DNA of 49,122 nt from positions 1 to 49,122 of the forward strand of contig CALWQR010000005.1 in NCBI GenBank assembly GCA_944383705.1, written 5' to 3'. The translations under genes and the position numbers were made by a program. The notes beneath the pieces were generated by a model that saw only the letters and a program-made list of their open reading frames with translations, ran no database searches and was not told the DNA's origin. Below are positions 19,349 through 26,316 of this stretch, piece after piece. Positions within the stretch are counted from its first letter, which is position 1. Every line of letters begins with the position of its first letter. The DNA comes from an uncultured Clostridia bacterium (GTDB taxonomy: Bacteria; Bacillota; Clostridia; Oscillospirales; CAG-272).

Positions 19349-19612
19349 TCAGTCGGTCACAAACGGCAGGAGCGCCATGTTGCGGGCACGCTTGATGGCC
19401 ACGCTCAGCTCGCGCTGATGTTTTGCGCAGGTGCCGGAGACGCGGCGGGGCAGGATTTTGCCGCGCTCGCTGATGAATTTCTTCAGCTTATTGCTGTCCT
19501 TGTAGTCGATAAAATCAATCTTGTCCGCGCAGAAAATGCAGATTTTTCTTCTTCTGCGGGTAACCGGGCGGGCCGGGCGGGCAACTGCTGCTGCGGGGGT
19601 TTCGTTTTCCAT
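19349..19612 (-). CDS. rpsR: 30S ribosomal protein S18
   Basis: A component of the 30S platform that pairs with S6. The 87 residues carry [21 protein letters not shown] and [20 protein letters not shown], the S18 signature, with Cys residues at the zinc-type positions CIFC and a later Cys. The N-terminal 15 residues are an Ala/Pro-rich extension. AGGAGGAACTGATATC precedes the ATG. Last gene of the classic rpsF-ssb-rpsR operon, 38 nt after ssb; its 3' end faces repeat R3, which may act as terminator. Confidence 0.97.
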   Translation of the reverse strand: MENETPAAAVARPARPVTRRRRKICIFCADKIDFIDYKDSNKLKKFISERGKILPRRVSGTCAKHQRELSVAIKRARNMALLPFVTD

Positions 19613-19650
19613 GATATCAGTTCCTCCTGTGGTTGGTTCTGCCGCTTCGC

Positions 19651-20118
19651 TCAGAAGGGCAGGTCTTCATCGGTTTTCAGTTCCTCAAATTTCGGGGCAG
19701 CCGCGGGGGCCGAGGAATAGGCCGGTGCGGCATAAGCGTCGGGGGTATACTGTCCGCCGCCGCTTTCGCTCTTGCTGTCAACAAACAGGGCGTCATCGGC
19801 TACAACCTCGGTGGCGTAGCGCTTTTGTCCCTGCTGGTCCTGCCAGCTTCTGGTCTGAATTGAGCCAGTGACACACAGCGCGGAGCCCTTCCGGAAGTAT
19901 CTGGAAATGAATTCCGCGGTGTTCCGCCATGCAACGACCGAAATGAAATCGGCCTGCTGCTGGGGGGCGGCGCCTGCTTCGGTATTTTTGGACTGATACC
20001 GCCGGTTGACCGCCAGGGTAAAAGTGACCACGGCGATGCCGCTTGCGGTTTGCTTCAGCTCGGGGTCGGCCGTCAGCCGGCCGCAGAGCACGACCTTGTT
20101 GAGGTTCAGACTGGACAT
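19651..20118 (-). CDS. ssb: Single-stranded DNA-binding protein
   Basis: Coats single-stranded DNA during replication, recombination and repair. The OB fold occupies about residues 1-110 ([71 protein letters not shown]). A flexible Ser/Gly/Ala/Pro tail ends in DEDLPF, the conserved acidic tip that recruits partner proteins. The ATG follows AGGAGGAACACAGGG. It lies between rpsF and rpsR, the standard Firmicutes arrangement. Identification is firm. Confidence 0.97.
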   Translation of the reverse strand: MSSLNLNKVVLCGRLTADPELKQTASGIAVVTFTLAVNRRYQSKNTEAGAAPQQQADFISVVAWRNTAEFISRYFRKGSALCVTGSIQTRSWQDQQGQKRYATEVVADDALFVDSKSESGGGQYTPDAYAAPAYSSAPAAAPKFEELKTDEDLPF

Positions 20119-20152
20119 CCCTGTGTTCCTCCTGATTCAGACGATTGCTGCG

Positions 20153-20569
20153 TCATTCCGCGTCGGCTGCGGGAGCCTCGGCGGGGGCGGCTGCTTCGGC
20201 GGCCGGTGCGGCCTCCTCGGCGGGTGCCTCAGGTGCCTCCGGCACCGGAGCGGCAGCGGCTCTCTCGGCCGCGTCGTACTCCAGCCTGATGGTCATCGAC
20301 CGGAGCACGGTCTCATCGATGTTCATCAGACGCTCGAGCTCGGTGGGGAATTCACCGGCGCATTTGAAGGTGGCCACCGTATAGTAGCCTTCGGTCAGAT
20401 CCTGAATCGGATATGCCAGACGGCGGGCCCCCCAGTCGTCAAACCGGATGACCTCTGCGTTGGCAGAAATCAGACCCGTGAATTTGTTCACCGTTGCCTT
20501 TGCGGCCTCTTCGCCGCCGGCAAGGCTCACGATGAACATGGTTTCGTAGGAATTGAGCTTGTTCTCCAT
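20153..20569 (-). CDS. rpsF: 30S ribosomal protein S6
   Basis: S6 binds 16S rRNA as a pair with S18. The core (residues 1-97) begins NSYETMFIVSLAGGEEAAKA, with FDDWGARRLAYPIQ and GYYTVATFKCAGEFPTELER, matching bacterial S6. A 40-residue Ala/Pro/Glu-rich acidic tail follows, longer than the minimal family length but common in high-GC Clostridia. The start follows AGGGAGGAAGAACTC. First gene of rpsF-ssb-rpsR. S6:S18 can autoregulate through the rpsF leader in other bacteria; the leader here has small hairpins but no element I can assign. Confidence 0.97.
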   Translation of the reverse strand: MENKLNSYETMFIVSLAGGEEAAKATVNKFTGLISANAEVIRFDDWGARRLAYPIQDLTEGYYTVATFKCAGEFPTELERLMNIDETVLRSMTIRLEYDAAERAAAAPVPEAPEAPAEEAAPAAEAAAPAEAPAADAE

Positions 20570-20659
20570 GAGTTCTTCCTCCCTATGGACTGATTCGACT
20601 GCGCATGTCAGAATTTACGCAGTAGAGAGACAGGCAGTATCTGCCCGTATCAATCAATT

Positions 20660-20688
20660 ATTATACCATATTTCACTTCATCTGTCAA
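20660..20688 (-). promoter_or_regulatory. rpsF operon promoter
   Basis: Minus strand TTGACA (20688-20683), 17 nt, TATAAT (20665-20660). The leader of about 85 nt has a GGCAG/CTGCC mini-hairpin and an ACTGCG/CGCAGT pairing that could form an S6:S18 site, which is inference only. Confidence 0.9.
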
Positions 20689-20719
20689 GTGTTTTTTCTG
20701 TTTTTCTTTTGTATAAATG

Positions 20720-21262
20720 TATAGAAAAATGCCCATACCGTCAAAAACCGGGCAACCCATGGCGGTTGTCCGGTTTTTGATACACAAGACGAATCAATTT
20801 GTATGGCGATATGCCCTTCGGTTTGCCCTCCCCGAAAAAGGGCTTCCCCGGCTGCCGCCCGACGGCGGGGCACTGTCATTTGCGACTTTTTCAACGGGCA
20901 GGCGGCGGCCGGAGAGGTCTGGGCGAGGGAGGCCCCCGAGGGACCGGCTTCTCCGAAAGGCTTCCCCGGGCGGGCGGCGGTAGCTACAAAAATACAAATT
21001 TTATCGGGGCTGAACAAATTTCCCGGTGGGTTGCGCACGGTCACGACTATACACCACCCTCTGAAAATCCAGGGCGGCCAATTTCGGAATCGCGCCCGTC
21101 CGATCCCCTAAAAAACACCTCCGCCCCCAAAAGAATTTCCACGGTGCGGGCCCCCGGGCAGACTGCATTTGCAATACCGTATGCGAAAAATGGGGGCCCC
21201 CGCCGGGGATGTACCGCCCGGGGGGAGCCTTCCCAGGCGGGGCCCTCCAAGGTCTTTTCCAC
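20720..21262. repeat. Modular palindromic repeat, copy R4, degenerate
   Basis: Between the rpsF promoter and the 3' end of the glycosyltransferase gene. Modules: the CCGGGCAACC...GGTTGTCCGG hairpin (20748-20774) with the following TGTATGGCGATATGC motif, as in R2; a TTCCCCGGCTGCCGCCCG hairpin arm; a non-shared stretch (about 20980-21120); flank CCGCCCCCAAAAGAA; the shared hairpin (21137-21209) with a more degraded left arm; and a terminal CCCTCCAAGGTCTTTTCC. The outer left CCTTGGAGGG arm is missing or unrecognisable. Confidence 0.75.
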
Positions 21263-21268
21263 TGGCAG

Positions 21269-22342
21269 CTATCTTCTCCCAGCGGGCGGGAGCAGGTGAT
21301 AAAGTGCAAGGGTGCGGTCGGTCATCCGGGCAACGTCATAGTCGCGCAGTATCCAGCACCGGGCGGCCGCGGCGGCGCGGGCACACAGCGCGGCATCCTC
21401 CAGCAGGCGGCAGAGGTCGGTCTCCAGCGCCGCGGCGCTGGGCAGAGGCAGCCCCCGGCAGGTGAAATTGCTCAGGGCGGGCAGGGGATTGTCCGGCGTC
21501 AGCAGACCGCCGTAGCCCTCGTTGCCGCAAAGCAGCACGGCGCAGCCGCAGGCGGCTGCCTCCATGGCCGCGCGTGAGACGCCGACAAATATCCGGTGCT
21601 GCCGCAGAAGCTCCGGCATATCGGAGACATGCCCGGGCAGGTGTACGCAGTCGAGGCCGGCGGAAAGGGCTCGCAGGCGCCCCAGCGCATTGCCGCCTCC
21701 GGCCAGGGTGAGGCGCAAATCGGGGAAGCGCGCCGCCAGACGGGGGGCCATGTCCAGGAGCAGTCCGGCGCCAGAAGCGCAATCCTCGTCCAGCCGGCTG
21801 GCAAACAGCACGCTGTGTGGCGGCGCGGGCGCCTGCGGCGGCGCAAAGCGTGCGCAGTCGATGCCGTTGGGAATGACGGTCACGGCCTCGGCCGGCACCC
21901 CGAAGCGGTCGCAGACGTCGGCGCGCAGGTCCTCGCTGACCGCAATGGTGCGCTCGCCCCAATGGCATATCCGCGCAAGGGCGGGCAGAGAACGAAAGGC
22001 CGCGTGTACCGTTACCACGGCTGCCGGCGCACCCGGCCAGCGCCGGCAGCCGCGCAGCGTCAGCGCGGTCAGCCGCGCGTGCGCGTGCAGAATGTCAAAG
22101 CCGCCGTCCGCGGCAATGCGCCGCACGGCGCGCTGGCAGGCGGCCAGCCGCCATGGCGCGCGCCCGGGCCCGGGCAGATTGTGCTGTGGGATTCCCTCGC
22201 GCGCCAGCGCATCGGCCACCTCGCCTCCGCCGGACGCCACCTCCACGGCCACCCCGCGTGCCCGCAGGCCCCGCGCCAGCGCCGCGATGTGCGTCTCGGC
22301 TCCGCCGCGCTGCATCCGGTCGGTCAACAGCAGCACCTTCAT
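21269..22342 (-). CDS. GT4-family glycosyltransferase
   Basis: A 357-residue GT-B enzyme. The N-terminal MKVLLLTDRMQRGGAETHIA is the acceptor-domain signature (RGGAE), and HAHARLTAL follows. The C-terminal donor domain has VIPNGIDCARFAPP, VLFASRLDED, and a GCAVLLCGNEGYGGL region in place of the usual E-x7-E motif. It probably adds a sugar to a cell-surface polymer or lipid; donor and acceptor are not predictable. It lies downstream of the frameshifted nucleosidase gene on the same strand, with a CsaB gene divergent beyond that, suggesting wall-polymer synthesis. GGGGGGAT precedes the ATG. Confidence 0.85.
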   Translation of the reverse strand: MKVLLLTDRMQRGGAETHIAALARGLRARGVAVEVASGGGEVADALAREGIPQHNLPGPGRAPWRLAACQRAVRRIAADGGFDILHAHARLTALTLRGCRRWPGAPAAVVTVHAAFRSLPALARICHWGERTIAVSEDLRADVCDRFGVPAEAVTVIPNGIDCARFAPPQAPAPPHSVLFASRLDEDCASGAGLLLDMAPRLAARFPDLRLTLAGGGNALGRLRALSAGLDCVHLPGHVSDMPELLRQHRIFVGVSRAAMEAAACGCAVLLCGNEGYGGLLTPDNPLPALSNFTCRGLPLPSAAALETDLCRLLEDAALCARAAAAARCWILRDYDVARMTDRTLALYHLLPPAGRR

Positions 22343-22432
22343 GCCGATCCCCCCTTTTCGGAGTTAGGGTGCGCCGGGCGGCCGGCGTCTATGCGTCGGG
22401 CGGCGTGCTTCCGCCGTCCGTGCGGCGGCCGG

Positions 22433-23138
22433 TCAGCACCCGGGCGCGGGGGAATCCCCCGCCGGGCGCCACTCGCGCAGGATCTCTCGCACCACCCCGA
22501 CGGAAATTTCCGAAGCCCGCGCGCAGTTGCGGTCAAATACCTCCTCGCCGGCCTCGGCGGCCGTGTCGGTCACGGTCCGCACGGCAAGAAAGGGGGCGCG
22601 GTTGACATAGCAGACATGCGCGGCCGCGGCGCTCTCCATATCCACCGAGAGCGGCCCGAAGCCGGATGCGGTCGCGGTTCTCCTGCGTGATAAACTGCTC
22701 GCCGCTCACCGTGCGGCCCAGCAGCAGGTGCCGGCGCCTGTCGGCCACCCGCCGGGCCGCCGCCAGCAGGCCGGGGTCGGAGGGGAACCAGACCGTTGGC
22801 ATCCAGGGGTAAAAATCGGTGAGGATGTCCCCGGCCACATCGTGATAGGCGCTTTCGGTTGTGATGACGGTTTCAAACAGCCGGGCTTCCGGAGCCATCC
22901 CGCCGCAGGTGCCGCAATTGATGATGGCCCCGGCCCAGAAGCGGTCCAGCAGCAGCTGGACGGCAAGGGCGGTGTTGACCTTGCACACTCCGCTGTAAAG
23001 CGCGACGACGGGCAGACCGTCCAGCCGGCCCTGGTAAATCCGCAGCATGGCCTGCTCGTGCTCGCGCAGTTCGGTCAGCAGGGGCAGAAAGGGGGCGAGC
23101 TCGGTGTCCGAGGGACAAAGAATGGCAATTGGTTGCAT
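22433..23138 (-). pseudogene. MTA/SAH nucleosidase-like gene, frameshifted
   Basis: Nucleoside-phosphorylase-fold protein related to 5'-methylthioadenosine/S-adenosylhomocysteine nucleosidase. The first frame gives MQPIAILCPSDTELAPFLP, VVALYSGVCKVNTALAVQLL, AIINCGTCGGMAPE and GEQFITQENRDRIR. Near 22655-22670 homology jumps by one base to the next frame, which gives GFGPLSVDMESAAAAHVCY and AVRTVTDTA, holding the catalytic Glu and Asp. Without a frame change the first frame runs out into Arg-rich nonsense. It is either inactivated, mis-assembled or recoded; no slippery heptamer is visible at the junction. Start at 23138 follows AAAGGAG. Confidence 0.75.
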
Positions 23139-23302
23139 GGGCGATAATGCTCCTTTCATGGCCGCGCGGCAGGATCTGCGCCGCTGCGCAAATTCTGCCG
23201 CAAACGGGGTATACTGTTTCTGTCAAGGCGGCGCGCCGGATTCTCCCCGCGCGGGCGCCGGACCGCGGCGGCCTGTTCGGGCCGCGGACGGCAGGATACC
23301 AT

Positions 23303-23331
23303 AGTATATCACAAATCGCCGGCTTTTGCAA
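23303..23331 (-). promoter_or_regulatory. Promoter for the nucleosidase-like/GT4 unit
   Basis: Minus strand TTGCAA (23331-23326), 17 nt, TATACT (23308-23303), about 165 nt before the start. A csaB promoter in the same gap was not confidently found. Confidence 0.6.
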
Positions 23332-23423
23332 GAGGAGACGCGCATTTCGGCTTCCCGCTTGCAGGAGAAAGCCTGCGTTCCGGCCACCCGTCCCGCCTGC
23401 CGGAATGCGGAAAGGAGCTGAAT

Positions 23424-24662
23424 ATGCGGAAGAATCGCTCTGGTGCCGATGCGGCCGCTCCGCGGAGCTTGCGGCGGCGGGCTGTAGGCTTGCTGCGCCG
23501 CTTTGCCGGCGCCCGGCCGGGCACGGTCTGCCTGGGCGGTTATGCCGGGTGCGGCAATCTCGGGGACGATGCCATTGTACAGGGCTTTCTTGCCCGTCTG
23601 ATCCGGGAGGGGATGCCCTGCGGCCTGTGGAGCACGGGAACCCCCGACCGGGTATCCGGCCCGGACGGACAGAAAGCCGGAGCCGTCGGGGATTCCACGC
23701 GCTTTGCGTATCTGCTCCGGCGGGTGACGCTGCTCAGCGGCGCACCGCGGCGGGACGCCAGGCGCTTCGGAGTACGCTGTGCCGGGCGCCGCAATCCCTT
23801 TGCGCTGCTGCGCGCCTTTCTGCGGAGCGAGGTCTTTCTGTGCGGGGGCGGCTCGCTGCTGCAAAACGCCACCGGCCGCCTCTCACTGGCCTACTATCTC
23901 GGACTTTTGAGATTGGCGCGGCTGTGCGGCTGCCGCACGGGGCTGCTGGCCGCCGGAATCGGGCCGCTGACGGGGGAGCGGGCACGGCGTGCCGTGGTAC
24001 GGGAGCTGAACCGCTGCTGCCGGGTGGAGCTGCGCGACCCGGATTCCGCCTGCCTGCTGCGTTCGCTCGGAGTGCGGCGGGAGCTGCTGGCCCGCGCCCC
24101 GGACCCCGCCCTGTTTCTCCCGCTCCCGCCCCCCTCCCGGCTGCCGTATCTGCTGTGGGAGGCGGGCATTCCGGCCTCCCGGGGGTATTTCTGCGCGGTG
24201 CTGCATCCGCCGGCCGGCGGGGACGGGGAGGAGATGCGCGCCGTTGTCTCTGCCCTGGGGCAGGTGGCCGCACGGCAGGGCCTGCTGCCGGTCTTTCTGC
24301 TGTTCGACCGGGCTGACCGCTGTCCCTCGGCCCGTGCGGCGGCCGCCGTTGGGGGACGGGTGCTGCGCCTGCGGGAGGCGGCCGATGCGGTGGCCCTGCT
24401 CTCGGGCGCGCACTTCCTGTTTGCCATGCGGCTGCACGCGCTGATTCTTTCGGTGCAGGCCGGCGTCCCCGCGCTGGCGCTGACGCTTTCGGTGCGCGAG
24501 GACAAGCTGGCCTCCTTTGCCCGCGCGGCCGGCATTCCGCATCTGCGGGAGCCGTCGGAGACCGCGCTGGTCAGCGGAATGGAGCGGCTGCTGGCCGAGG
24601 GGCCCCGCATCCGCGCTGTCCTGCCGGGGCTTCTGGCGGAGCTGAGGGCGGGGGATGGCTGA
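23424..24662 (+). CDS. csaB: Polysaccharide pyruvyl transferase CsaB-like
   Basis: A 412-residue enzyme of the polysaccharide pyruvyl transferase family. CsaB adds ketal pyruvate to the secondary cell-wall polymer that anchors SLH-domain proteins. Seen: LGGYAGCGNLGDDAIVQG near the N-terminus, LCGGGSLLQNATGRLSLAYY, GIGPLTGERARRAV, and FLFAMRLHALILSVQAGVPA at the C-terminus, all matching CsaB. The first 30 residues are a basic extension. GAAAGGAG precedes the ATG. A CCCGGCCCGGC/GCCGGGGCGGG hairpin followed by AAATTTT (about 24665-24706) may terminate it before the riboswitch promoter. Confidence 0.88.
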   Translation: MRKNRSGADAAAPRSLRRRAVGLLRRFAGARPGTVCLGGYAGCGNLGDDAIVQGFLARLIREGMPCGLWSTGTPDRVSGPDGQKAGAVGDSTRFAYLLRRVTLLSGAPRRDARRFGVRCAGRRNPFALLRAFLRSEVFLCGGGSLLQNATGRLSLAYYLGLLRLARLCGCRTGLLAAGIGPLTGERARRAVVRELNRCCRVELRDPDSACLLRSLGVRRELLARAPDPALFLPLPPPSRLPYLLWEAGIPASRGYFCAVLHPPAGGDGEEMRAVVSALGQVAARQGLLPVFLLFDRADRCPSARAAAAVGGRVLRLREAADAVALLSGAHFLFAMRLHALILSVQAGVPALALTLSVREDKLASFARAAGIPHLREPSETALVSGMERLLAEGPRIRAVLPGLLAELRAGDG

Positions 24663-24716
24663 TTGCCCGGCCCGGCGCTTTTCGGTGGCCGGGGCGGGAA
24701 ATTTTGGCCGGGGGGC

Positions 24717-24745
24717 TTGACATTCCGGCCGGAATGTGGTATGAT
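24717..24745 (+). promoter_or_regulatory. Promoter of the corrinoid-uptake operon
   Basis: TTGACA (24717-24722), 17 nt, TATGAT (24740-24745), with TGG before the -10. The spacer contains the 16-bp perfect palindrome CATTCCGGCCGGAATG (24721-24736), overlapping the end of the -35 box: a possible operator or chance in GC-rich DNA. Confidence 0.85.
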
Positions 24746-24779
24746 ATCAGACAGAACTGTATATGCGCCGCCGGGTTCC

Positions 24780-24898
24780 GGCCCTGTCCGGATCAGAGGG
24801 AAGTTCGGTGAAAATCCGTCGCAACTGTCATTACCGTATAGTCGGAATACTCACCCAGCAAAGCGCAGGAGCGGCAGTCCGTCTGCCGCGGCATTTTT
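24780..24898 (+). promoter_or_regulatory. Cobalamin riboswitch with intrinsic terminator
   Basis: The leader contains GGGAAGTTCGGTGAAAATCC and CGCAACTG, the core of the cobalamin aptamer (GGTGnAAATCC and the GCCACTG-like block). AGTCGGAATACTCACC (24839-24854) resembles the B12 box AGYCAGGAKACCTGCC. GCGGCAG/CTGCCGC (24871-24889) then TTTTT (24894-24898) forms a terminator, suggesting transcriptional shut-off when corrinoid binds. The T-tract can alternatively pair in GCATTTTT-ggatctg-AAAAATGC (24891-24913). Box matches are imperfect; downstream transport genes support the call. A second CCCG/CGGG hairpin with TTTTTT lies at 24961-24980. Confidence 0.75.
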
Positions 24899-25039
24899 GG
24901 ATCTGAAAAATGCAACCGCCCCGCGCCGCCGGCCCGTTGGCCGAACCGGCGCCACGCCGACCCGCGCACCGGGCTTTTTTGCGCGCGCCGGCGGCAGGAC
25001 GCGCTTTCCGGATCCGCAGGGAGGGGAGGCGCTTTTTTG

Positions 25040-25435
25040 ATGCCGGATGCACAGATGACGCAGGGCCGGGGAATGACCAGGCAGCAGTGCATTGAGCTGC
25101 TGCGGCAGGTTTCCCGGGAGCTGCGGGCGCGCGGCGAAACGCGCTACCCCCGGCGCTCGGACCTTCCGGAGGCGGCGGTGGTTGCCGTCAAGGCCAGGCT
25201 CGGCCCCTGGCCCCGCGCGCTGGAGGCGGCCGGACTCAAGCCACCGCGCGGAGAGGACCGCATCGCGCGCAACCGCGAAAAGCGCATCCGTGCCAAGCGC
25301 CGCCGGCGGGAGGCGCTGCGGACGGACGCCGGGAGCGGCCCGGGGAGAACATGGCTGTCTGCCGCCGGCCGGGCGGCCGGAAAAATCGATTGCAATGCGC
25401 CGCCCGAGGGCGGCCGGGAGGAGGAAGAATCATGA
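25040..25435 (+). CDS. Small basic protein with homing-endonuclease-associated repeat
   Basis: About 131 residues. Residues 15-70 match the homing-endonuclease-associated (HNH_repeat) helical module: an ELLRQVSRELRARG helix, YPRRSDLPEAAVVAVKARLG and PWPRALEAAGLKPP. No nuclease residues (HNH, GIY-YIG) are present. A strongly basic stretch follows (REKRIRAKRRRREALR) and then a low-complexity acidic tail, so nucleic-acid binding is plausible. AGGGGAGG precedes ATG 25040, though Mets at 25052 and 25073 are alternatives. First gene after the riboswitch; its stop overlaps the next start (ATGA), so it belongs to the operon. Role unknown. Confidence 0.7.
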   Translation: MPDAQMTQGRGMTRQQCIELLRQVSRELRARGETRYPRRSDLPEAAVVAVKARLGPWPRALEAAGLKPPRGEDRIARNREKRIRAKRRRREALRTDAGSGPGRTWLSAAGRAAGKIDCNAPPEGGREEEES

Positions 25436-26316
25436 AACCGGAAAACAGAAGGACCTGTTGGATTTGGATGCTGACTTTGCTTGCGCTGCTGGCGGGAGGG
25501 CTCTCGCTTGCCCCGGCGGCCGAAACCGCGCCGCAGCAGACCGCCTATGTGACCGTTGCCGACGGGGAGGGCGCGCTGGCGCTGGTGCGGGAGCCGGTGC
25601 CGCTGACCGATGCGGACGGGGACGGCGCGATAACCGTCAACGACGTGCTGCTGCTGGCGCACGACAGCGCCTATCCCGGGGGCGCCGCGGCCGGGTATGC
25701 CTCCTCGGTGGGCGAATACGGGCTGAAGCTGGACCGGCTCTGGGGCGTGGAAAACGGGGGCGGCTACGGCTATTATGTCAATCACGCCTCGGCCATGTCG
25801 CTGACCGACCCGGTCTCGGCCGGGGATGAGGTCGTCGCCTTTGTCTATACCGATACCGACGGATTTTCGGATACCTATTGCTACTTCAACGCCTCCTCGC
25901 TCGGGCTGGACGCCCCGGGGGAGGTCACCCTGACCCTGATGGCCGCGGGCTGGGATGCGGAATATCAGCCGGTGGCCCTGCCGGTGGAGGGGGCCGTGAT
26001 TCTGGTCAACGGGGAGCCGACCGCCTTGCGCACCGACGCGCGGGGCCAGGTGACGCTGACGCTGACGGCAGGGGAGTTCCTGATCAGCGCGTCCTCGGAC
26101 ACGCAGGTGCTGGTGCCGCCGGTCTGTCAGGTCCGCGTGGCGGGGATTGCCGGGACCGGGGAGCCCGGGACCGATGACGCCGGCGCGCTGCCCGATGGGA
26201 CGGGCGCGGCGGGCGGCACCGACCGCACCCTGCTGTACGCAATGGCGGCCTTTGCCGGGGTTGTGCTGCTGGCCGCCCTGGCGGACGGCCTGCTGCGCCG
26301 CCGGAAGGAGCGCTGA
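25432..26316 (+). CDS. Membrane-anchored surface protein with EF-hand loop
   Basis: A 294-residue protein: signal peptide (about residues 10-30, ending SLAPAAETA), an extracellular beta-rich region, a Gly/Asp-rich linker, and a C-terminal anchor helix (LLYAMAAFAGVVLLAALADG) followed by RRRKER. The motif DADGDGAITVND near residue 62 is a complete calcium EF-hand/dockerin-type loop. A GVENGGGYGYYVNHASAM segment recalls DUF4430-type ligand-binding folds, and an Ig-like strand pattern follows (EVTLTLMAAGWDA, VILVNGEPTAL). Position behind a cobalamin riboswitch and before a transcobalamin-like protein suggests a surface role in corrinoid capture. Not a recognised named family. Confidence 0.7.
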   Translation: MKPENRRTCWIWMLTLLALLAGGLSLAPAAETAPQQTAYVTVADGEGALALVREPVPLTDADGDGAITVNDVLLLAHDSAYPGGAAAGYASSVGEYGLKLDRLWGVENGGGYGYYVNHASAMSLTDPVSAGDEVVAFVYTDTDGFSDTYCYFNASSLGLDAPGEVTLTLMAAGWDAEYQPVALPVEGAVILVNGEPTALRTDARGQVTLTLTAGEFLISASSDTQVLVPPVCQVRVAGIAGTGEPGTDDAGALPDGTGAAGGTDRTLLYAMAAFAGVVLLAALADGLLRRRKER

